A stretch of DNA of 64,000 nucleotides, from the NCBI RefSeq assembly GCF_009728995.1, contig NZ_VTZW01000008.1, positions 310,001 through 374,000 on the forward strand, written 5' to 3'. The stretch is from Streptomonospora sp. PA3 (GTDB taxonomy: Bacteria > Actinomycetota > Actinomycetes > Streptosporangiales > Streptosporangiaceae). Under the pieces are notes generated by a model. That model ran no database searches. It had not been told where the DNA came from and worked only from the letters and a program-made list of their open reading frames with translations. The position numbers were made by a program, and so were the translations under genes. Numbering within the stretch: the first letter of the stretch is position 1; every line of letters starts with the position of its first letter. This document shows positions 57,979 to 64,000 of this stretch, piece after piece.

Positions 57979-60111
57979 GTGCTCCGCCGTACCGCAGCAG
58001 CGGTCCTCGTCCCGGTCGCCGCGCTGTGGCTGGCGGTCCCCGGCGCCGCGGCCCCGATCGCGCCCCCGGCCGGGCGCACCGTGCCCGTCGCCCCCGGCGT
58101 CTCGCTGACCGAGCCCGCATCCGGCGGCGACTCCAGCATGCTCAGCGTGGACCTGCACGGCCCCGCGGCGGTGAGCTACCTGCACGGCGGGCATCTCACC
58201 GACCCCGCTCCGGTATCGGAGATGTCCGCGCCCGCGGGCACCGTCGCGGCCGTCAACGGCGACTTCTACGACTCCGGCGCCTCCAACGCGCCGCTGGGCG
58301 CGGCCGTCCGCGACGGCACGGTGCTCAAGTCGCCCACGGCCGGCCACCGCCACGTCGCGGCGATCGGCCCCGCGGGCCGCGGCGGCGTCCACCGCGCCGA
58401 GTTCTCCGGCACCGCGGCCCTGCCCGGGCCGGATGCGGCGATCGACCGACTCAACAGCCACGAGGTCCCCGCCGACGGCACCGGTGTTTTCACCCCGGCC
58501 TGGGGCGGCCACCCGCGCGGCCGCGCCGCAGGCTCGGGGCCGGTCGCCGAACTGGTCGTCTCCGGCGGCAGGGTGCGCGAGGTCCGCGAGTCCGCGGGAT
58601 CCGGCCGCATCGAGCCCGGTACCCGCGTGCTGCTGGGCCGCGGCGCGGCCGCCGAGCGCCTGGCCGCCGTCCGCCCGGGGGCGCCGGTCGACCTGGACTA
58701 CACCCTGCGCGCCGGAGGCGTCCGGCCGCGGACCGCCGTCGGCGGGCGCCACGTGCTGCTGCGCGACGGCCGCCCCACCGGGGCCGACGACGGGGCCCGC
58801 CACCCGCGCACCGCCATCGGCTTCTCCCGCGACGGGCGGCGGATGTTCGTGCTGGTCGCCGACGGCCGCGCGCCGGGTGCCCCCGGGGCGACCCTGCCGG
58901 AGGCGGCCGAGCGGCTGCGCCGGGCCGGCGCCCACGACGCCCTGGAACTCGACGGCGGCGGCTCGGCCACCCTGCTCGCCCGCGAACCCGGAACCGGCGC
59001 GCCGGTCGTCCGCAACCGCACCGGCGAGCCGCTGCGCGCGGTGGCCAACGGGCTGGCGGTGCACGTCCCCGCGGGCGACGGCCGGGCCCATGGGGTGTGG
59101 GTGCGGCCGGCGATGCGGGCGCGACCCGACCGCGGGTCGGCCCTGCCGGTGCGGCCCGACCCCCATCGTGTGTTCTCCGGGCTGAGCCGGCGGATGACCG
59201 CCCGCGCCTACGACTCCGCCTACGGCCCCGCACCCGAGCCCGATCTGAGCTGGGCGGCGGCGGGCGGAACCGTCGAGGACGGGGTGTTCCGGGCGGGCGC
59301 GCCCGGCAGCGCCCGCGTGACCGCCCGCACCGGCCGCGCGCGGGGTGCGGCCGACCTGCGGGTGCTGCCCGGTCCCGAGCGCCTGGAGACCGAGCCGGAG
59401 GCGCTCGCCTTCCCCGATTCGGCCGGGGCGGGGCGGCCCCTGGTCATCGCCGGTGTCGCTCCGGACGGCACGCGCGCCCCCGTCGCGCCCGCCGACGCCG
59501 AGATCGACGTCGAAGACGACCTGGCCGCCGTCACCCGGCGCGGCGACGGCAGCGTGCTGGTGGAGCCCACCGCCGACGCGGGCAGGGGCGCGATCACGGT
59601 CGCGGCGGGCGGACGCAGCACCGCGGTCCCGCTGGTCATCGGCTCGGCGAGCGTGGAACTGTCGGACTTCGGCGACGCCGGCGACTGGCGCGCCGCGACC
59701 TATCGCGCCGCCTCGGCCGAGGTCCGCCCGGCCGCCGGCAGCTCCGGGGACGGGCTCGCCCTCCGCTACGACTTCACCGGCGAGCGGCGCGCCCGGGCGG
59801 CCTACGCCGTGGCGCCCGCGCCGCTGCCGGTCGAGCGGACCGCCTTCGGCTTCCGCCTGCGGGTGCGCGGGGACGGCAACGGCGCCCTGGTGGCGCTGGC
59901 GGTCACCGACGCCGAGGGCCGCCGCCACTCCTGCCACGGGCCCCGCGTCGACTGGCGCGGCTGGCGCGACGTGCGGATCGGCGTGCCGGAGGCCGCCGCG
60001 CACCCGCTCCGGGTCGAGAGCGTCTATCTGGTCGAGACCCGCTCATCGCGGCAGTACAGCGGCCGGGTGGTCCTCGACGATCTGCGTGCCTCGGTCGCGC
60101 TGGAGGGCTGA
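57979..60111 (+). CDS. Secreted phosphodiester glycosidase-like protein (DUF2233)
   Basis: A 710-residue exported protein. Signal peptide: LRRTAAAVLVPVAALWLAVPGAAA. The NAGPA/DUF2233 domain (about 60-365) has AAVNGDFYDSGASNAPLGAAVRDG, the PRTAIGFSRDGRRMFVLVADGR and ALELDGGGSATLLAREPG motifs of this family, whose human member removes GlcNAc from phosphodiesters. A Pro/Asp-rich linker leads to a beta-rich C-terminal part (about 500-705) resembling carbohydrate-binding modules. In actinobacteria such proteins act on wall or exopolysaccharide phosphodiesters. GTG start after GGGAGG. Confidence 0.9.
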   Translation: MLRRTAAAVLVPVAALWLAVPGAAAPIAPPAGRTVPVAPGVSLTEPASGGDSSMLSVDLHGPAAVSYLHGGHLTDPAPVSEMSAPAGTVAAVNGDFYDSGASNAPLGAAVRDGTVLKSPTAGHRHVAAIGPAGRGGVHRAEFSGTAALPGPDAAIDRLNSHEVPADGTGVFTPAWGGHPRGRAAGSGPVAELVVSGGRVREVRESAGSGRIEPGTRVLLGRGAAAERLAAVRPGAPVDLDYTLRAGGVRPRTAVGGRHVLLRDGRPTGADDGARHPRTAIGFSRDGRRMFVLVADGRAPGAPGATLPEAAERLRRAGAHDALELDGGGSATLLAREPGTGAPVVRNRTGEPLRAVANGLAVHVPAGDGRAHGVWVRPAMRARPDRGSALPVRPDPHRVFSGLSRRMTARAYDSAYGPAPEPDLSWAAAGGTVEDGVFRAGAPGSARVTARTGRARGAADLRVLPGPERLETEPEALAFPDSAGAGRPLVIAGVAPDGTRAPVAPADAEIDVEDDLAAVTRRGDGSVLVEPTADAGRGAITVAAGGRSTAVPLVIGSASVELSDFGDAGDWRAATYRAASAEVRPAAGSSGDGLALRYDFTGERRARAAYAVAPAPLPVERTAFGFRLRVRGDGNGALVALAVTDAEGRRHSCHGPRVDWRGWRDVRIGVPEAAAHPLRVESVYLVETRSSRQYSGRVVLDDLRASVALEG

Positions 60112-60175
60112 GCGGCCCGCCGGGTCCGCCGCTCCCGGTGGGCCGCTCGCCCCGTTCGACCGCTCCCCCTGCCAT

Positions 60176-60189
60176 ACCGAACGGTCGGT
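60176..60189. promoter_or_regulatory. TetR-type operator upstream of maoC
   Basis: ACCGAACGGTCGGT reads as an inverted repeat with arms ACCGA / TCGGT (12 of 14 symmetric), close to the ACCGACCGGTCGGT sites bound by TetR/FadR-like regulators of fatty-acid genes in actinobacteria. A TAGAGT -10 candidate follows at 60194-60199. The regulator is not in the window. Confidence 0.5.
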
Positions 60190-60240
60190 TCGCTAGAGTC
60201 GGTGGCGTCGTCCCTCCGGCCAAAAGGAGTGCACACCGTC

Positions 60241-60696
60241 ATGCGGACCTTCACCGATCTCGCCGAACTGGTCGCCGCCAAGGGCGAGCACCTGGGCTAC
60301 AGCGACTGGCTCACCGTCACCCAGGAGGCCATCGACACCTTCGCCGACGCCACCGGCGACCACCAGTGGATCCACGTCGACCGGGAGAAGGCCGCCGCGG
60401 GCCCCTTCGGCGGGACCATCGCCCACGGGTTCCTCACCCTGTCGCTGCTGTCGGCCTTCAGTCCGCAGGTGTGGAAGCTGGAGCAGGCCCCGACGATGGC
60501 GATCAACTACGGCCTCAACCGCGTGCGCTTCCTGCAGCCGGTGCGCTCGGGGGCGCGGGTGCGCGACGGCATCCGGCTCACCGACGCCCGCGAGACCAAG
60601 AACGGGATGCTGCTGACCTTCGAGCACACCGTGGAGATCGAGGGCGAGGAGCGCGACGCGCTCGTGGCCGAGGGCCTGAGCCTCATCGTTCCCTGA
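60241..60696 (+). CDS. MaoC-family (R)-hydratase
   Basis: A 151-residue hot-dog fold enoyl-CoA hydratase/dehydratase. The catalytic Asp-His motif is in FADATGDHQWIHVDREKAAAGPFGGTIAHGFLTLSLL, as in MaoC-like hydratases. The last part NGMLLTFEHTVEIEGEERDALVAEGLSLIVP is typical. ATG 60241 with AAGGAG about 12 nt upstream. It hydrates or dehydrates acyl-CoA intermediates of fatty-acid metabolism; the upstream operator-like palindrome suggests control by a fatty-acid-responsive TetR repressor. Confidence 0.93.
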   Translation: MRTFTDLAELVAAKGEHLGYSDWLTVTQEAIDTFADATGDHQWIHVDREKAAAGPFGGTIAHGFLTLSLLSAFSPQVWKLEQAPTMAINYGLNRVRFLQPVRSGARVRDGIRLTDARETKNGMLLTFEHTVEIEGEERDALVAEGLSLIVP

Positions 60697-60715
60697 AGGC
60701 CGCGCGCCGCGCCGG

Positions 60716-61762
60716 TCACATCGCCTTGCGGGCGAAGACGCGCACCCCCTTCTCGGCCTGCTCCTCGTGCGCGCTGAGCTCGGGGAAGTCGCGCAGCCAC
60801 CGCTTGGTGATCCGGCGCTCGTCGGGGCGGCCGGCGTCGTCGAGGACGAGGACCGCGTCGGGGGCGCAGCGGGGCAGCAGCTCGGGAACGGCCGGGTAGC
60901 GCGCCTGCTTCGCGGTGCCCTCGGGCGGCCCGTCGACGAAGACGAGTCCGATGTCGCGCAGGTCCTCCAGCGCCGAGGTGTCGTACCAGGGCTGGACGCG
61001 TCCGCCGTCCTCCTCGTCGGAGGGCCGCCAGTCGGTCAGCGGCGCGTAGCGGACCTCGACGACGTCCTCCAGTCCGTGGTCGCGCACCAGCTGGCGCGAC
61101 AGCTCGGCGTAGCGCTCGCTGTGCTCCAGCGCGACGAGGCGCCCGGCACCCGCGCGGCGCAGCGCATAGCCCAGCCAGACGCTGGAGGCGCCGCTGCCGC
61201 ACTCGACCACGAGTTCGGGGCGGTGCTTCTCGACGGTGCGCACCAGCAGCCGGATCACATCGGGCGAGGCGGCCCAGCCGCGCAGCGCGGGCATGAACGG
61301 GGCCTCCGGGCGCAGGTGGTCGCGCAGTTCGGCCCAGGCCACCTGCTGCTCGTAGTCGTGGCGGCCCTGCACGTTCACCGCCTTGGCCAGCTCCTCCGAC
61401 AGGGCGGGCAGCCGCTCGCGCACCGCCTCCAGCTCCGCGCGGGCCTCTTTCAGCGCCGCGGCCGTCTGCGCGTGCTGGGCGCCGACGGCGTCACCGACCG
61501 AGCGGGCCCGGGCGTCGATGCGCCGGCCCAGCGTGTCGACCCGCCGGGTCAGCCGCACCACGAGCAGCGCGTTGGCCAGCACCGCGGCCCCCACGCACGA
61601 CAGCACCGCCAACTGCGCGGCGCCCTCCCGGCTGAGCAGCCCCAGCGCCGCCAGGGTCGCGAACACGGCCGCCGCGGCCGCGCCGACGAGAGCGGCGGCC
61701 GCAAGGTACTTCCAGCGGGGGCGCAGGGACCGCAGGGACCGCAGGGACCGCAGGGACCGCAT
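60716..61762 (-). CDS. Membrane-anchored SAM-dependent methyltransferase
   Basis: 348 residues. Start ATG 61762 with GGAGG 8 nt upstream. Layout: a repeated basic N-terminus RSLRSLRSLRSLR from four exact 9-bp DNA repeats, two transmembrane helices (YLAAAALVGAAAAAVFATLAALGLL, QLAVLSCVGAAVLANALLVV), a short coiled coil (about 85-125), and a methyltransferase_24-type domain with VVECGSGASSVWLGYALRR (motif I), VALEHSERYAEL, IGLVFVDGPPEGTA and VLVLDDAGRPDERR. The catalytic domain faces the cytoplasm. Methyltransferases of this type often modify wall glycans or lipids; the substrate is unknown. Confidence 0.88.
   Translation of the reverse strand: MRSLRSLRSLRSLRPRWKYLAAAALVGAAAAAVFATLAALGLLSREGAAQLAVLSCVGAAVLANALLVVRLTRRVDTLGRRIDARARSVGDAVGAQHAQTAAALKEARAELEAVRERLPALSEELAKAVNVQGRHDYEQQVAWAELRDHLRPEAPFMPALRGWAASPDVIRLLVRTVEKHRPELVVECGSGASSVWLGYALRRAGAGRLVALEHSERYAELSRQLVRDHGLEDVVEVRYAPLTDWRPSDEEDGGRVQPWYDTSALEDLRDIGLVFVDGPPEGTAKQARYPAVPELLPRCAPDAVLVLDDAGRPDERRITKRWLRDFPELSAHEEQAEKGVRVFARKAM
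61722..61757. repeat. Four 9-bp repeats at a start codon
   Basis: CGCAGGGAC is repeated four times exactly (61722-61757), immediately upstream of the CGCAT that ends at the start codon of the methyltransferase on the minus strand. Each unit adds Arg-Ser-Leu to the N-terminus. Confidence 0.95.
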
Positions 61763-62414
61763 GAGGAGACCTCCAGGGTTTCGGTGCCCGCCGCAGTCGG
61801 GCGGGCAGGGGGATTTCCCGTGCCGGCGGACGGCGCAGCGTGTCGGCTGCAGCGGGGCGGCTGAAGGCCACCGGAACCGTGGAATTCACCCGCATTTCGG
61901 GACGGAAAAGACAGTAACGCAACGCCGGGGCGGGCGCATGGGTCGCGCCTGCCGCGAAACGCCGCCGCACCAGTGTTCCCATTGCGTTCATACCCCGATA
62001 ACCGGCGCGCCTCCATTCGGACGCCCCCCGGAAGCGAGCGCGGGAACCGCCGCCGCACGAGACCGTTTTCGCCTGCACTCGGCAGCATAGGCGCAGGCGC
62101 GCCGCCGTAGGCGGCGATGCGCACGAAAGATCGCGGAGTCGTCCCGGCGCCGGCGTCCCGGCGGCCGCGAAAACGCAGCGGAATGGCCGGTTCCAGCGAA
62201 AAGCGGACTTCTCGGAATTCGGCGCAGGGCAGCGGTGCCGAATGGCCTGTCCTCTCGCATACGGCTCGCCGACGAAGCCGTCCCGCCGCACCGGCCGCGG
62301 CCGCCCCCGCGCGCACTCTCGCACGGCGCCCGGGCGCCCCGTCCCGGTCGCGAAGCAGGTCACCCGCCCGAGCGGCCGCGCGCGGGGCCGCGACGCACTA
62401 AGTTGGGGCGGGTC
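61763..62414. other. 650-bp intergenic region
   Basis: No supported gene. Open frames here are arginine/alanine-rich and lack start signals. A TAAGTT -10-like box at 62399-62404 and a short leader precede the DUF2397 gene. This gap marks the boundary between conserved genes and the defence locus that begins at 62.4 kb. Confidence 0.6.
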
Positions 62415-64000
62415 ATGCACAACGAGGCCGAAGAGACCCCGAGCACCACCGGAAGCGGCACCATCGCTCCCGCCGGGCCGCCCGCCGCGGGCGCCGCCGA
62501 AGAGCCCCCGGCCCCCGCATCTCCCGACACGGCCGGCCCGCCCGGCTCCGGCGCCGACCGGCTGCGGCTCTACGGCTACCTCACCGCCCCCGAGCGCCGC
62601 ACCTACCTGGCGATCATGCGGCTGTTCACCTCGACGCTCATGGCCGACCTGGGCGCCGGCGAGATCGCCTCCGCGCTGGCCGCCGCCGAACGGCGCGGCG
62701 AGATCGACCCGGGCGAGTCCCGGCTGGAGGTGGTCGTCGACCGCCTGGAGCAGCTGGCCCGCTGGGGCAACCTCGTGCCGGGCCGGCGCGAGCCCGCGGC
62801 CACCATCGCCGAGTTCACCCGCAGCCGGGTACGCTACCAGGCGGCCAAACTCGCGGTACGCGTGCAGCGCGACGCCGAGGAGGTGCTGGAGGTCGCCGAG
62901 GGCGCCCGCGAGGTCTCCCGCGAGCTGCTGCCGGCCATCGAGCGCGGGCTCGCCGACATCGACGGCACCCTCGGCGAGGTCCTGGCCGCCGAGCAGGGCC
63001 GCGGCCCCGGCGCGGACTCGGCGCGGAGCCTGCGCGAGCGGCTGGCCCGCCAGGTGACCACGCTGTTCCTGCAGCACGACGAGTTCGCGGCGGCCGTGCG
63101 CGACTTCTACGCCTACCTCGGCTCGGTCATCGCCCGCTACGACCTCGCCCCCGCCGAGATGGCCGGCTTCAAGCACATGCTGCTGGAGTACGTCGAACTG
63201 ATCGCCCAGGACGTGCTGCGCCACTCCGAACCCGTCGTGCTGCGGCTGGAGGCGCTCAACCGGCACCGCGACGCGCTGCTGCGGCGCCTGGACGCCGGCA
63301 CCGGCGCCGACGCCGCGCTGGGCCCGGGCCGAGCGGGCCCGGGCCAGACCGAGCTGGTGGAGCGCGCACCCGGCCGGCGGGCCGCGGACTGGGAGCAGCT
63401 GACGGGGTGGTTCGTCGGCCGCCCCGGGCGCCCCTCGGAGGTCGACGCGCTGCGGGAGGCCACCAGCCGCGCCATCACCGCCCTGTTCGCCAACGTCAAA
63501 CGGGTCACCGGAGCCGGCGGGGTGGACCCCGGGCGGCGCCGCGACCTGCTGCGGCTGGCGGGCTGGTTCGACGCTGCCGCGCCCGAGGCCGCCCACGACC
63601 TCTACGCCGCCGCCTTCGGCCTGTTCTCGGCCCGCCACCTGGGGATCGCCGCCGACGACGACTCCCCCGACCCCGCGCACACCTGGCCGCAGGGCCGCCG
63701 CATCGACGTCGAGGTCAACGTGCGCAGCCGCAGCGAGCGCGCGCCCGGCGGCCCGTCGCCGCGCATCAGCGACGACCCGCTGGGGCGCGCGGCGCTGCTG
63801 GAGGAGGAGCAGCGCCGCCGCAGCCGGCGCAGCGCCGCGGTGGGCGAGCTGTCGGCGGCCCGCGGCGACCTGGCGGGCGCGCGGCTGTCCAGCGACGCAC
63901 TGGAGGTGCTGTGCGAGCTGCTGACCCTGGCCGGAGCCACCCGCGACGGCCCCGCCGATACCGGCAGCGCCTCCGACGCGGTCACCGGCCTGACGGTGGT
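62415..64000 (+). CDS. jetA: DUF2397 (TIGR02677) protein, JetA of a type II Wadjet system, 5' part
   Basis: The frame opens at ATG 62415 and runs, uninterrupted, off the end of the window (528 codons so far). After a 45-residue Pro/Ala-rich leader comes the family's opening motif RLRLYGYLTAPERRTYLAIM RLF then LVPGRREPAATIAEFTRSRVRYQ, later VNVRSRSERAPGG and RISDDPLGRAALLEEEQRRR near the end. DUF2397 proteins are the winged-helix kleisin-like subunit that partners an SMC-like ATPase in the four-gene (DUF2397, DUF2398, TIGR02680, DUF2399) Wadjet type II module, which cuts incoming plasmids. Partners must lie downstream of 64 kb. An earlier, less plausible start is not supported by the sequence. 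Confidence 0.87.
   Translation, partial: MHNEAEETPSTTGSGTIAPAGPPAAGAAEEPPAPASPDTAGPPGSGADRLRLYGYLTAPERRTYLAIMRLFTSTLMADLGAGEIASALAAAERRGEIDPGESRLEVVVDRLEQLARWGNLVPGRREPAATIAEFTRSRVRYQAAKLAVRVQRDAEEVLEVAEGAREVSRELLPAIERGLADIDGTLGEVLAAEQGRGPGADSARSLRERLARQVTTLFLQHDEFAAAVRDFYAYLGSVIARYDLAPAEMAGFKHMLLEYVELIAQDVLRHSEPVVLRLEALNRHRDALLRRLDAGTGADAALGPGRAGPGQTELVERAPGRRAADWEQLTGWFVGRPGRPSEVDALREATSRAITALFANVKRVTGAGGVDPGRRRDLLRLAGWFDAAAPEAAHDLYAAAFGLFSARHLGIAADDDSPDPAHTWPQGRRIDVEVNVRSRSERAPGGPSPRISDDPLGRAALLEEEQRRRSRRSAAVGELSAARGDLAGARLSSDALEVLCELLTLAGATRDGPADTGSASDAVTGLTV

Overview
The window comes from a very GC-rich actinobacterium. Evidence: codons nearly always end in G or C, GTG/TTG starts are common, -10 boxes are of the TANNNT type, F420-dependent enzymes are present, and the order lipA / DUF4191 / RDD / glnA1 / glnE / nadE / glnA2 is typical of the group. 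Gene content and protein style resemble Nocardiopsaceae (Nocardiopsis, Streptomonospora, Thermobifida); this placement is an inference.

1-19.7 kb is mostly conserved chromosome. It holds the 3' end of lipoyl synthase, two small membrane proteins, and a nitrogen block: glnA1 behind a textbook double GlnR operator, glnE (its regulator), nadE and glnA2. This block is interrupted by an orphan antitoxin, a structured repeat (R1), an IS982-like insertion sequence lodged exactly at the glnE stop codon, an SMR efflux/TetR pair, a repeat-rich gap at 11-12 kb and a large LAL-type regulator. 19.7-31.2 kb carries panB, a convergent F420 pair (LLM oxidoreductase and NADPH:F420 reductase), a run of peptide and cell-wall peptidases (LD-carboxypeptidase, S9, M20, M55) and methionine aminopeptidase, with a double copy of the structured repeat (R2). 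31.2-41.4 kb has a CYP152-type P450 peroxygenase, a five-gene peptide ABC transporter operon, a membrane hydrolase and an O-methyltransferase.

41.5-50.6 kb contains the sbcD-sbcC nuclease operon, then 1.6 kb of non-coding repeats (a 72-bp-period minisatellite and structured repeat R3), an aldo/keto reductase, a P-loop protein and an F420 oxidoreductase. 50.6-61.8 kb has a CopD-CtaG fusion, alanine dehydrogenase, a phosphodiester-glycosidase-like secreted protein, a MaoC dehydratase, a membrane-anchored methyltransferase, and two proteins that keep an enzyme fold but lack its catalytic residues (an allantoinase-like amidohydrolase and an OSBS-like enolase-superfamily member). The window ends inside a DUF2397 gene, the usual first gene (jetA) of a type II Wadjet anti-plasmid system; the rest lies beyond 64 kb.

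The most unusual content is non-coding: a family of terminally inverted, foldable repeats (R1, R2 double, R3), a second family of 72-bp units in tandem at two distant loci in opposite orientation, and an isolated 60-bp perfect palindrome. No tRNA, rRNA or CRISPR array was recognised.
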